Shown here piece by piece: positions 10,879 to 19,494 of a stretch of 64,000 nt of DNA. Every line of letters starts with the position of its first letter. Within the stretch, counting starts at the first letter, position 1. The stretch comes from Methylobacterium aerolatum (GTDB lineage Bacteria > Pseudomonadota > Alphaproteobacteria > Rhizobiales > Beijerinckiaceae). Below the pieces are notes generated by a model. The model saw only the letters and a program-made list of their open reading frames with translations, searched no databases and was not told where the DNA came from. The stretch lies in the NCBI RefSeq assembly GCF_022179085.1, contig NZ_BPQE01000024.1, forward strand, positions 1 through 64,000. Reading direction: 5' to 3'. The position numbers and the translations under genes are program-made.

Positions 10879-11901
10879 TCAGGCCGGGTTTCGAGGCGTT
10901 TGCGGAAACTCCAACGGGAAGTTGTTGAGCACGCGCCAGAGTTCATAGCCCACCGACACCGTCTCCATCCGTATCCACCCTCGCACCTTGGCGCCCAGCG
11001 GGATGAAGTCGACGTCCGGCCATCTGGCTTGGTCGGGGTCCTGCTCGACGAGCACCCGGAACAAACCGCTTGGCTGAGCGGAGGGGTCGACAGTTCGCAC
11101 CCGCCCGTCGAACATCCCGTGGGCCACCGAGGGCCAGCCGCTGAGCTGGATCGCGGGCCAGCCCTCGAAGGCGAGACGCACCGTCCGGCCGGGCCTGATC
11201 AGGGCGACGTCCCGCCCGTCGACCATCAACTCGACGACCCGTTCCGGCGCGTGCGGCGCGAGGGTGGCCAGGGTGTCCCCCGCGTTGACCAGCGTGCCCG
11301 CCGCCGCGGCGTTGATGTGCAGGATGCGGCCGTCCCTGGGCGCTTGGACGAGCTGCGCCGATTGACGGTTCACGGTCACTTCGAGGCGGCTGAGCTTGGC
11401 CTTGGCCTCGGCCAGCTTCGCCCGCTGCTCCGCCACGCGGATCTGCGCGGCTTCGAAGTTCCGCCGTGTCACGAACCCCTTCTCCGCAGCCTCGCGCGTT
11501 TGGCTGACCTGACTTTCCGCCACCTTCACGGCCTGATCGGCCGCCGCGATCTCGGCCTCGATCTGCTCCCGCTCGGCGGCGAGCCGCTTGAGCAGGAACG
11601 GGTCGTTGTCGACGAGGCGGGCGATTGCGTCTCCGGCCCGGACCCGCTGGCCGTCCTCGACGTACCAATGCTCCACCCGGCCCTGGACCAGCGCCGTGAC
11701 CGACTGGACCCGGTCGGCGGGGTTTGGCGCAATGACGCGCCCGGTCCCCGCCGAGGTCTGCACCCAGGGCACGTAGAGGAGGGCCAGGACCGCAAGGACG
11801 GTCCCGATCCCGATGATCCAGCCGAGGGCGACCGCCGCGCGGGGAGGCCGGATCGCCGTCAGAGTCGGAAAGCGATGGAGGTGTTCAGGCCGCGACAGCA
11901 T
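10879..11901 (-). CDS. HlyD-family membrane fusion (periplasmic adaptor) protein
   Basis: 340 aa from the ATG at 11901. A cytoplasmic N-terminus is followed by one membrane segment (VALGWIIGIGTVLAVLALLY), a biotinyl-lipoyl half motif (VQGRVEHWYVEDGQRVRAGD), a long alpha-helical hairpin rich in Ala/Glu/Gln (about residues 105-175), and the returning beta domain (GRILHINAAAAGTLVNAGD). It would join an inner-membrane exporter to an outer-membrane channel. It overlaps the end of the upstream ABC gene by 17 bases, so the two form a translationally coupled pair. The earlier in-frame start at 11967 is less likely. Confidence 0.85.
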   Translation of the reverse strand: MLSRPEHLHRFPTLTAIRPPRAAVALGWIIGIGTVLAVLALLYVPWVQTSAGTGRVIAPNPADRVQSVTALVQGRVEHWYVEDGQRVRAGDAIARLVDNDPFLLKRLAAEREQIEAEIAAADQAVKVAESQVSQTREAAEKGFVTRRNFEAAQIRVAEQRAKLAEAKAKLSRLEVTVNRQSAQLVQAPRDGRILHINAAAAGTLVNAGDTLATLAPHAPERVVELMVDGRDVALIRPGRTVRLAFEGWPAIQLSGWPSVAHGMFDGRVRTVDPSAQPSGLFRVLVEQDPDQARWPDVDFIPLGAKVRGWIRMETVSVGYELWRVLNNFPLEFPQTPRNPA

Positions 11902-13585
11902 GGGGCTTCTCCCTCGGCGTCGTCTTGTCGAGCGGGTCCTCACGTCCGGCCACACGCCCGTATCCATGGGCGCCCAGGCGGATCTGGTCGTCGTGGACCG
12001 GTATCGGGGGGCGGCGGGTCACATGCAGCACCGTCGTGCCCGCCTCCCGGAACCCCACCAGCGCAGCCCCGACGCGATCCGGTGGCAACAGGTCGAGGAG
12101 CGTCGGCAGGACGAGGAGCTTCGGCGGTCGCAGGAGGGCGGCGGCCAGCTTCAGGGCGACGACCTCGCCCGTCGAGAGCGGAGAGCCGGACTTCGCCAAG
12201 GCGGTGTCGAGGCCGGAGGGCAGGCGCCGGACGCGCTCCGCGAGCCCGACGCGCTCAAGACACTCGTGCATCCGGGCGAGGCACGATAAGTCGCCGCCCG
12301 ACAGGTACTCGCGGATGGTCGTTTCGGTGAGCGTCGGCCGATCCAGGACGAGGATCTCGGACCGCAGGCCCTCCAGACCGAAGGCCGTAATGTCGGCTCC
12401 CCCGACCATCACCCACCCGCGCACGGGCCGGACCCTCAGCTCGATGAGGTCCGCAAGTGCCTGCTCGACACCGTCGTCGGCGGCCACGGCAAGGATCTCA
12501 CCGCTCTCGACCGCGAAGTCGAAGCGGAGGCCGTCGTGCTCGATGTCGCGCAGGCGCAGGTTCCCGTTGGCGGGACCCGGGCCGTTCCACCCATTGCCGT
12601 CGGCCTGCTCGATCTCCTCGAACAGCGACAGTTCGTGAAGCGCGGCGGCGAGGTCGTAGAAGGTCCTCGCGTGGGAGCCCAATTGCGAGATCCCGTAGAA
12701 GGCGCTCGACAGGACGAGCTCCGCCGCCACGAGTTGCCCGAGCGACAGCTGCCCCTGCAGGATCAGCCACCCGCCCATGGCCAGGAGGCCGGCGCTCGCG
12801 AGCGCGTAGACCAGGAGGAATCCGACGGCTTGCGCGAAGGTGTGGCGGAAGTGGCGATGGTGCGCCCGCACGTAGGCGGAGGTCATCGCTTCCGACCGGG
12901 CCAGCGCGGTCGTGAGCCGTGCACCGTGCCGATAGAACCCGTTCGAGCCACCAAGGCTCTCGAGCCAGCGCGCGGTCTCGTGCTTGGCGTGGCTCAGCGC
13001 CGCGCCGGACCGGACCGCCGGCCCCGCCCAGAGGAGCGCGATGCCGATGATCACGGCGGCCACCACTAGATTAAAGGCGAGGAAGAACGGGTGATAGAAG
13101 CTCGTCAGGACGAGGCCGATCCCGGATTGCAGGAGGATCGCGAGGCCGCCGACCAGGAGATGCGGGACCGCCTTCTGGACCGTCATGAGGTCGAAGTAGC
13201 GGTTGAACAGGTCGCCGCGGTGGGCCTCCTCGAAATTGGGGTTCCTGGCGTGCACAGCACGCAGGCTGATGTCCGCCACGATCCTCGCGAACACGCGCCG
13301 CTCGAACAGCGCCAGGATGTAGATACGCGTGGCGCTGAGAAGGGCTGCGGCGAGCAGCAGGCCGAGCAACAGCCCGGACAGGACGAACAGGGGTGTGGGA
13401 AGCGCCGTGTTGGCGACCGAGTTGATCAGGAGCTGCACCGATACCGGCACGGCAAGGCCCAGGAGCGCCACGGCGATCCCGTAGACGACCGCCGTCCGGA
13501 CGAAGCCGGCCTCGGGCTTGAGGAAGCGAGCGATGAGCCTGCAGGCTTCCGTGAGCGTCAGCGGCGTGTGTTTCGTCGCATCCAT
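11885..13585 (-). CDS. ABC exporter half-transporter with degenerate nucleotide-binding domain
   Basis: About 566 aa. An N-terminal six-helix exporter domain (for example VYGIAVALLGLAVPVSVQL, TRIYILALFERRVFARIV, FYGISQLGSHARTFYDL) is followed by an ABC-like C-terminal domain. In the place of Walker A is GEILAVAADDGVEQALADLI, with no GxxGxGK(S/T). In the place of the LSGGQ signature is LSTGE, and the Walker B region reads LLVLPTLLD. ATP hydrolysis by this chain alone is therefore doubtful. It pairs with the HlyD-type adaptor. The start at 13585 (MDATKHT) is preferred; 13633 is an alternative. Exported substrate unknown. Confidence 0.8.
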   Translation of the reverse strand: MDATKHTPLTLTEACRLIARFLKPEAGFVRTAVVYGIAVALLGLAVPVSVQLLINSVANTALPTPLFVLSGLLLGLLLAAALLSATRIYILALFERRVFARIVADISLRAVHARNPNFEEAHRGDLFNRYFDLMTVQKAVPHLLVGGLAILLQSGIGLVLTSFYHPFFLAFNLVVAAVIIGIALLWAGPAVRSGAALSHAKHETARWLESLGGSNGFYRHGARLTTALARSEAMTSAYVRAHHRHFRHTFAQAVGFLLVYALASAGLLAMGGWLILQGQLSLGQLVAAELVLSSAFYGISQLGSHARTFYDLAAALHELSLFEEIEQADGNGWNGPGPANGNLRLRDIEHDGLRFDFAVESGEILAVAADDGVEQALADLIELRVRPVRGWVMVGGADITAFGLEGLRSEILVLDRPTLTETTIREYLSGGDLSCLARMHECLERVGLAERVRRLPSGLDTALAKSGSPLSTGEVVALKLAAALLRPPKLLVLPTLLDLLPPDRVGAALVGFREAGTTVLHVTRRPPIPVHDDQIRLGAHGYGRVAGREDPLDKTTPREKPHAVAA

Positions 13586-13846
13586 TGGGGGCGGACCTTC
13601 AAGACCGGAAAGAGGGCAAGCAAGGAGGGGCACGGCTCCGACACGGCACGGGGCATGGCCTCAGAGGCATGGGGAAGTGGTGGAGGTGCGAGTGGGGCGT
13701 GAGCCCATCAACGGCCGGGCTTACGCGGCCCATCGGCGCGAGGACCACATGCGCGATCCGCCATGAGGAGTGGCATGGCGGATCGCCTTGATGCCGGCGA
13801 TTGCCGGTGGGTTGGACGGATGCGGGATCGAGGCAGCCCACCCGCT
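13586..13846. other. Intergenic gap
   Basis: About 260 bases between the ABC exporter gene and the small secreted protein. No convincing coding frame, repeat or hairpin with a U-tract was seen. Confidence 0.3.
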
Positions 13847-14125
13847 TCAGCAGCGGTGGCCGCCCGACACCTGGCCGTACTGCTGCACCGGGAAGTGCTG
13901 CTGCTCGGCGTTGCCTTCCTGGGCCGAGCTCCGGCGGCAGCCGCCGACGGTCGGGGGCAGGATCTCACCCGGGAAGATCGAGCCGGTCGAGAGCCCGTCC
14001 CAGGTCGTCTGCGGCAGGGGCCGCGACCCTGGGCCGACACGCACATCGGCGAACGCGGCGGTGAGCGGCGCGACGCTGAGCGCGGCCGCGACGGTCACGA
14101 GGGATAGCTTCTTCGACGCCTTCAT
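13847..14125 (-). CDS. Small secreted protein, function unknown
   Basis: 92 aa from ATG 14125, which is followed by a classical Sec signal (MKASKKLSLVTVAAALSVAP, cleavage likely after AAFA). The mature part of about 65 residues is Gly/Gln/Pro-rich, has a VGGC segment near its middle and ends in GGHRC, leaving two cysteines that could form a disulfide. It is on the same strand and upstream of the ABC/HlyD pair (about 260 bases away), so it could be a substrate or accessory, but nothing in the sequence proves this. No family recognised. Confidence 0.6.
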   Translation of the reverse strand: MKASKKLSLVTVAAALSVAPLTAAFADVRVGPGSRPLPQTTWDGLSTGSIFPGEILPPTVGGCRRSSAQEGNAEQQHFPVQQYGQVSGGHRC

Positions 14126-14265
14126 CGCTTGTCTCCGATCAGGTTTGCGGTCTCGAGGACCTGTCCGTGGATCGAGGCCGAAGCGGATCCGCATCGTCGG
14201 CTTCCGTTCGCCTCATCCACGACGCTGATTTGGAGCGACGAGGTTTGATCTACAATTTCAGAAAC

Positions 14266-14282
14266 TCAATGGATATCATTGA
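14266..14282. promoter_or_regulatory. Candidate LysR-type operator (T-N11-A palindrome)
   Basis: TCAATG-N5-CATTGA forms a symmetrical site with the T-N11-A spacing typical of LysR regulators. It lies in the AT-rich divergent region between the small secreted protein (starts 14125) and the LysR gene (starts 14461). Confidence 0.4.
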
Positions 14283-14460
14283 AACAATAAATGGGACTCA
14301 GCTCACCTAGTTTTTGAGAAAGTGCTTTAATCCCTATCCTTATCATTGCTCAATAGGCAAGGTGCGTTCTATCACATGCCGTCGCTACATTCGGCTTCGG
14401 GTTGGAAAAGGCTCGACCCGTGAGCTTGAGATCTGGCACCGGCGACATGACGTCTCCCCG

Positions 14461-15357
14461 ATGCCTGGACCGCCATTGCCTTTCGATCTGGATCTTCTGC
14501 GAACCTTCGTCGCCATCGTCGACAACGGCAGCTTTACCCGCGCGGCCAGCAGGCTGGGCCTGACGCAATCGACCGTCTCGCTGCAGATCAAGCGCTTGGA
14601 GGACGGCCTCACCCGCCGCCTCTTCGACCGCGACGGCCGGGAACTCACGCTGACGCCCCAGGGCGAGGTTCTGCTCACCTACGCGCGGCAGATCCTCAGG
14701 CTCGGTGCCGAGGCCCTCTCACGGATCGTCACTCCGGAACTGTCGGGCCTCGTCAGGCTGGGCACGCCCGAGGATTTCGCGACCACGCACCTCTCGGAGG
14801 TTCTGGCGTGTTTCGCCCGCTCTCACCCGCAGGTCGCGCTCGACGTGAATTGCGACTTCACCGTCAACCTCCTCGACGACTTCTCCAAGGGCCGGTACGA
14901 CCTGATCCTGTTTAAGCGGGAGCCGCAGGGACCGAGCGGAGGCACCAGGGTCTGGCGGGAGGTGCTCGACTGGGTCGCGTCACCCCGTCTGGTCATGGAA
15001 GTCGAAGACCCGCTCCCGCTCGTCGTCTCGCCGGCGCCGGACGTCTATCGCAAGCGCGCGCTGTCTACGCTCGATGCAATCGGACGCGATTGGCGCATCG
15101 TCTACACCAGCCCGAGCCTGGCCGGATTGCAGGCTGCCGTGCAGGCCGGGCTCGGCGTGACTGTTTTGCCGACGGAGATGATACCCGAGGACATGGTCTC
15201 GGTCTCCGAGCGTCTTCGGCTCCCGAAGCTCCCGGATACGGAGATCGTCCTCTACCAAGCTCCGGGCCCCCTCACGCCGGCTGCGGAACTGCTGTCGACG
15301 ACCATTGTCGGGGCAATGGAGCGCCGGGTCGCCCTCCCAACGGCCGTTGCATCGTAA
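14461..15357 (+). CDS. LysR-family transcriptional regulator
   Basis: 298 aa from ATG 14461. The N-terminal winged helix shows FVAIVDNGSFTRAASRLGLT followed by STVSLQIKRLED, the standard LysR DNA-binding motif, and the C-terminal part is a type 2 periplasmic-binding co-inducer domain. It is divergent from the secreted protein and ABC/HlyD genes and may control them, probably through the palindrome at 14266. An open extension to 14314 exists but has no family similarity. The inducer is unknown. Confidence 0.85.
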   Translation: MPGPPLPFDLDLLRTFVAIVDNGSFTRAASRLGLTQSTVSLQIKRLEDGLTRRLFDRDGRELTLTPQGEVLLTYARQILRLGAEALSRIVTPELSGLVRLGTPEDFATTHLSEVLACFARSHPQVALDVNCDFTVNLLDDFSKGRYDLILFKREPQGPSGGTRVWREVLDWVASPRLVMEVEDPLPLVVSPAPDVYRKRALSTLDAIGRDWRIVYTSPSLAGLQAAVQAGLGVTVLPTEMIPEDMVSVSERLRLPKLPDTEIVLYQAPGPLTPAAELLSTTIVGAMERRVALPTAVAS

Positions 15358-15459
15358 GAAGCTTCGGTCGCGCCGTCAGTACTCACCCTCGTCAGGGATG
15401 TTTAGCGCCCGGACCTATATTGGTAGCGCGAACAACTCGGGTGTGACTCACGGCTCTTA

Positions 15460-15680
15460 CGGAGGGGCCGACGGGGCTGCACCCAACATCCCGCCCAAGA
15501 TCAACCGCCGCTGGAAGCCATGCTTCCCACCCGCGCTTTATCGAGGGCGCAACGCCATCGAGCGCATGTTCGGCCGCCTCAAGGACTTCCGCCGCATCGC
15601 CACCCGCTACGACCGTCCGGCGACCAACTATTCGCCGCCGTCTGCCTCGCCGCCGCCGTCAGCTACTGGTTATGAGTCCG
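15460..15680 (+). pseudogene. IS5-family (IS427-type) transposase C-terminal remnant
   Basis: The frame reads GADGAAPNIPPKINRRWKPC and then YRGRNAIERMFGRLKDFRRI, the well-known C-terminal part of IS427-type DDE transposases with the catalytic Glu in RNAIERMFGRLKD. After ATNY the expected FAAVCLAAAVSYWL sequence continues in another frame ending at a TGA near 15674, so one base has been lost. The N-terminal half is absent. The element is dead. Confidence 0.8.
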
Positions 15681-15804
15681 GACGGTAGAACAGAATGGCG
15701 TCGCTTTCCTCTTGCGTTTTTCCATCGACGGGCGCAGCAGCCACCCAGCATCAAGAGGATGCCGAAAAGGCTGCACTAGACCATTACGATGCTCGCCAGA
15801 GAGT

Positions 15805-16407
15805 TCATGGTTCAATCTCCACGTCCGAAGGGACGAGGCCGCGCAGCGTCGCCCGCGCGGCGGTTGCGACGAGGGGCTCGATGTCGCTGACGTCGATTTC
15901 GCGGATGGTGATGGCCATCACGACGAGGCCGTGGACACAGCCTACGAGGATGCAGGCGATGTCGTGGTTGGGAATCGGCCGGAGGAGCGCTGCCTCCTGC
16001 GCCTGCCGGACTGTCCCCTGGAGCACTCGATAGCCGTCCAGGGCTTTGGTATCGGGGAGTTCGATTTCGCCGACATCGGGGTCGAGGAGGACCACCCGGA
16101 ACCGGTCAGTGTCGTCGAGGGCGAAGTCTCCGTCGGCCACCATCATGCGTTCGAGCGCGCGCAGCGGCTTCGGCTCCCCAGCCTCGATCCGGCGCAGAGC
16201 CTCTGTCAGCTCGTCGAGGGCCGCTCCGCAAGAGGCCAACAGCACGTGCTGCTTGGTTGGGAAGTAGCGGTGGAGCGCACCGGCGGTGAGCCCGAGCCCC
16301 GCCGCCAGCTGTCGCATCGACAGGGCTGCGTATCCCTTGGCCTGGACGATCCGTCCGGCCTCGCGGACGATCCTGGCCTGCATCGCGGCCAGTTCGTTGT
16401 CGCTCAT
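15805..16407 (-). CDS. TetR/AcrR-family transcriptional regulator
   Basis: 200 aa. The N-terminal helix-turn-helix is clear (ALSMRQLAAGLGLTAGALHR, then YFPTKQHVLLA). The C-terminal ligand domain is about 140 residues and contains the TetR_C-like segment LRALERMMVADGDFALDDTD. A strong palindrome lies 27-57 bases upstream of its start, which points to autorepression. No target gene is obvious on the other side: the next 650 bases are non-coding. Confidence 0.88.
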   Translation of the reverse strand: MSDNELAAMQARIVREAGRIVQAKGYAALSMRQLAAGLGLTAGALHRYFPTKQHVLLASCGAALDELTEALRRIEAGEPKPLRALERMMVADGDFALDDTDRFRVVLLDPDVGEIELPDTKALDGYRVLQGTVRQAQEAALLRPIPNHDIACILVGCVHGLVVMAITIREIDVSDIEPLVATAARATLRGLVPSDVEIEP

Positions 16408-16433
16408 GGACTGTCGCGGCCTGTCGCCCCCGT

Positions 16434-16464
16434 CAATGAACGCGTTCAGTATACGCGTTCATTG
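16434..16464. promoter_or_regulatory. TetR-type operator palindrome
   Basis: Perfect 11-base arms CAATGAACGCG (16434-16444) and CGCGTTCATTG (16454-16464) with a 9-base spacer. The left arm also sits inside the perfect dodecamer TGAACGCGTTCA (16437-16448). It is directly upstream of the TetR gene, so autoregulation is likely. Confidence 0.7.
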
Positions 16465-16790
16465 AGAAGGAAAGCGATCACTCGCGCGGGCGGCGCCGGT
16501 CGCGACGAAGGGCGCTTCCGAAGTGTCGACATGGGTCCACTCCGATTTTGCGGTGGGCGACGTCCCGTGGCTTGAGGGCGCCTCGACGGCTGCCGGAGCG
16601 CTTCGCTTTCTGAGCGGACATTCGAACAGGCTGAGCGGAGGGTCTGCAAAGGATCAGTTCGAGGATTGCACCAAGAGCCGGATCCGATCTGACGGCCTCA
16701 GGCCGGCAGCTCAAAGCTATTGTTTCACCGCGTATTCTATCGATGATCTGCCATCCACTTCGTCGAAGCGCGTTTTAGACTGCGCAGAAT

Positions 16791-16930
16791 GTCCGCTATT
16801 CCTCTTCGTCCACTGCGAAGCAGACCGGCAGCTGTCGGCCAAATCCGGTCCCGCGGCGGGCGTCCCTGGGTGGCTAGGTTGGGTGGGATACCGACGGTCT
16901 GCTGCCGGACGACGGTGGACGACAGCGGAC
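16791..16930 (+). repeat. Intergenic repeat family, copy B (140 bp, GTCCGCT/AGCGGAC ends)
   Basis: Bounded by GTCCGCT (16791-16797) and AGCGGAC (16924-16930). Inside is AGCAGACCGGCAGC and the core variant GGCTAGGTTGGGT at 16872-16884. The rest of the gap from 16465 to 17118 shows no supported gene; a lone AGCGGACATTCG at about 16613 may be a fragment of another copy. Confidence 0.65.
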
Positions 16931-17118
16931 CTTATCGGCGCGACTTTGGGGGAAAGCGTGGTGCCACCGCCCGGCTCTACCGCCAATGTTCGCGATCATG
17001 CGACATTTGCCGTGAAGGCCCGGACCGCGCTGTTAGGCGCGGCCCTGTCCCCCTCTGCGCTGAGACGGGCGGAACCAGCCGGCGCGATGCGGAGTCGCTC
17101 CACCGGACCCAGTGCCGA

Positions 17119-17817
17119 TCAGGCGGACTGAAGCGCACTCAATTCCTGGAGACCGCCGCCATCCGCGTAAGCGAGGCGGAAGCTCGGGCGTGCCTTCCAG
17201 CGCTGCCAGAACTGCTCGATCTGCTCGTAGCGCTCGTCCAGCGGTGTCGCCACCGGACCGAACTTTGAGAAGGCGATTGCCGTGCACAGCGTGATGTCGG
17301 CGAAGGTCGGCTGCTCGCCCCCGAGGATCCAGTCACGCCCATCGGACAGGTGCCGGTCGACGAGTCCGGCATGGGCGAGCGCCTCCTTACGGCAATGTTC
17401 TCCCCACTGCGGGTTGCTCGTCAGTTCCAGCTTCGGCCCGAGGCCCTGATGCGCAACATGGAACAGCGTCGTCAGCCGGTACAGGATCTGCACCCAGATC
17501 CGGTCGTTCCACATCACGTCCTGTGCCTGCTCCAGAGGTTCCTCGCCCATGATCTTACGACCCGGGAAACTGAGATCGAGGTAGCGCGCAATCGCGACGC
17601 TTTCGGCGAGATAACCGCCATCCGGTAGCTCAAGGGTCGGGGTCTCGCCCCACGGATTGCGCTTGAGGTGTCGCCAGCCGCGCTGCTCACCGCCCGGTGC
17701 CATGTCGAGCACACGCTCCTCGACATGCTGCGCGATCCCCTTCTCGTGCATGAGCAGACGCACCCTCTGCGGGTTCGGGAAGGCTGACGGCGAGGTGTAG
17801 AGGATAAGCTTGTCCAT
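17119..17817 (-). CDS. Glutathione S-transferase family protein
   Basis: 232 aa. The N-terminal thioredoxin-like domain (LILYTSPSAFPNPQRVRLLM, with the ES(V/I) glutathione-binding pair in LAESVAIARYLD at about residue 71) is followed by the all-alpha C-terminal domain with the FADITLCTAIAF segment. It would conjugate or reduce electrophiles with glutathione in the cytoplasm. It stands alone between two non-coding stretches. Confidence 0.88.
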   Translation of the reverse strand: MDKLILYTSPSAFPNPQRVRLLMHEKGIAQHVEERVLDMAPGGEQRGWRHLKRNPWGETPTLELPDGGYLAESVAIARYLDLSFPGRKIMGEEPLEQAQDVMWNDRIWVQILYRLTTLFHVAHQGLGPKLELTSNPQWGEHCRKEALAHAGLVDRHLSDGRDWILGGEQPTFADITLCTAIAFSKFGPVATPLDERYEQIEQFWQRWKARPSFRLAYADGGGLQELSALQSA

Positions 17818-18039
17818 GGTTCCTCAGCAGAGCGTGCTTTCGACATCACCACAGGTGGTGTCGGTTCCGAGCGGCAACAGAGGGACGCAGACGTTGGTTT
17901 CATGGCTGCTCCCCACCCAGCCGAACGTGCCAGAGGTTCGGCGGACGACCGCTTCGGAGAAACGCAAACACCGTTTCCAGCGGCTGTGTGGGGTTGCCAG
18001 TGGGAGGGCCGCTCCTCCCGCGGGGCAGCTTCGAGGTAG

Positions 18040-18480
18040 TCAGTCCGTCTCGATGACGGACATCTTGCCGTCCCGCTCCACAATGGCGACGGCGACCTTC
18101 TCCAGGTCGTCCAGTCCCCGCTGCCGCGCCGCAGTGCGAACGACCGCCAACTGCATCCGCAAGCGTCGCATGTCGGTCTCGTCCCAATCGCCGTCGCGGT
18201 AGACCACAAGAGGGGTGCCGTCGACGATCCGCTCGAACCGGACGACGCGCAGCGTCAGTCAAGACACCGAGGCGTGCATCAGCCCCACGGTGAACAGTGC
18301 ACTCATTGCCCCAGTGAACGAGTGGTCGTCACCCAGGATGGCGCTGACGCTCAGGCCGCCGAACAAGAACAGCACCACCATGTCGATGGGGGCTTGCAGG
18401 CTGGCGGTGCGCCGCCCCATCAGCCGGATGACGAACAAAACGATAAGGTAGGCGGCCGCGGCCTTCAGGACGGTGTTCAT
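18040..18480 (-). pseudogene. DUF421 (YetF-like) membrane protein interrupted by one in-frame TGA
   Basis: The first 73 codons encode the N-terminal membrane part (VLKAAAAYLIVLFVIRLMGR, then ILGDDHSFTGAM). A TGA at 18259-18261 follows HASVS, and the same frame then continues with LTLRVVRFERIVDGTPLVVY and the DUF421 C-terminal domain (RLRMQLAVVRTAARQRGLDD, VAIVERDGKMSVIETD) to TGA at 18040. Relatives have a tryptophan after a serine at this position, so TGG to TGA is the simplest explanation. Full length would be about 146 codons. Confidence 0.8.
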
Positions 18481-18482
18481 GG

Positions 18483-18890
18483 CTACGGCACCGCGTGCTG
18501 AGACCGGGACAGCATCTCGCCGGCATCGAGGCGGACGGTGAGGTTCACCCCGCCGCGGAAGGTCGGCGAGCCGGTGAACCGAATGAGCGCATGGCTCTGG
18601 CCGGCCTGTACCGGGAACACCAAGCGAATGCCACCGCCTGCGACTTCCCAGGTCGCCGGCCGGGGCGTGATGCTCTCCAGGCCGAACTGATCGACAAGAT
18701 CCTTGGCGATGGTTACCGCAACCCTGTCGCCGCCCGGCGGAACCTGGGTATCGAAGCGGATGATCGTCGGCGTCCCGAAACGCACCACCGGCTCGTAGCG
18801 GATACTGATCGACCCATCGGCGTTGGTGAGGCTTCGCCCGCTGAACGGTCCGTGCCCGAGCAGGCCGTATCGCTTTCGACCCATGCCCAT
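18483..18890 (-). pseudogene. Partner protein of DUF421, probably N-terminally truncated
   Basis: About 136 codons. The body (LLGHGPFSGRSLTNADGSIS, YEPVVRFGTPTIIRFDTQVP, VAGGGIRLVFPVQAGQSHAL) looks like the periplasmic domain of small membrane proteins commonly encoded just before DUF421 genes. Those begin with a membrane helix; here the upstream codons (RRYHIIGGNHAPSRS) carry none, so the 5' end seems lost. It ends 3 bases before the DUF421 start, as in an operon. The boundary at 18890 is a guess. Confidence 0.5.
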
Positions 18891-18953
18891 TGATCGTGAT
18901 GGGGCGTGATTACCGCCGATGATATGATATCGGCGGTGACGCAACGCATCGGA

Positions 18954-19091
18954 CTACGTGATCCGGCTGCGAAGGCTCGCGATACAATCGTTCAGAACGG
19001 CGCGAAGCTCCTGGATCTCCGGGATCAGCGCTTCGATGCGCTTGACCGCCCTCAGGAAGCTGAGCGTCTCGATCTTTCAGCTCTCGGTCAT
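18954..19091 (-). pseudogene. Short 45-codon helical ORF with a TGA at codon 5
   Basis: The ATG at 19091 follows a good ribosome binding site (GAGGAAA). The frame reads MTES-stop-KIETLSFLRAVKRIEALIPE and on to ASLRSRIT, stop TAG at 18954. Apart from the TGA, codon use and amphipathic helix pattern look coding. A TGG-to-TGA change would restore one 45-aa protein. The function is unknown. Confidence 0.4.
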
Positions 19092-19133
19092 TTCGTATTT
19101 CCTCGTTGAGTTGTCAGTGAAAGGCGACGCTGA

Positions 19134-19494
19134 TCAGTCCGGCCCTGACGAACACTGTTCCATCGTGAAATGCAGGTGCAGGTTGCTGTCTGATCTCAGC
19201 TCGTCGTACTGAGTGATGACGCGATTGGTCTCGGCGACGGCCACCAGCGCCGACCCCGGCTCCTGCGGTGGCGCACCATCGCCATCGCCGAGCTGTGGCG
19301 GCTGCACAGGATCGGAGGCCGCTCGGGGTGCGGCCGCTGTGGTGGTTGCTTCGGCAAGGTAATCCAGCAGGCTTTGCTCGACGGCCCTGTCCAGTAGCCG
19401 CAGGTGTCTGTCCGCGCGGTCGACGAGATCCTGCAGGATTCGCGGCTGCTGCGCTGGTTCCCGAAAGGCTACAAGAGGACTGACAGGGCCCTGC
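19134..19494 (-). pseudogene. Coding-like frame without a start (hypothetical protein remnant)
   Basis: The minus-strand frame from about 19494 to the TGA at 19134 reads LVAFREPAQQPRILQDLVDR, then HLRLLDRAVEQSLLDYLAEA, and ends in HLHFTMEQCSSGPD. Composition is protein-like (long helix, then Pro-rich linker), but no ATG or GTG stands at a sensible position and a stop lies immediately upstream. It is followed by the 45-codon frame. The region is best read as a decayed small operon. Confidence 0.35.

Noticed and set aside
10765-12330. 521-codon plus-strand open frame across the HlyD and ABC genes
   Set aside because: Antisense to clear HlyD and ABC coding sequence; composition is that of a shadow frame.
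16523-17131. 202-codon open frame in the gap after the TetR operator
   Set aside because: It runs through repeat copy B, has no ribosome binding site and no recognisable protein pattern.
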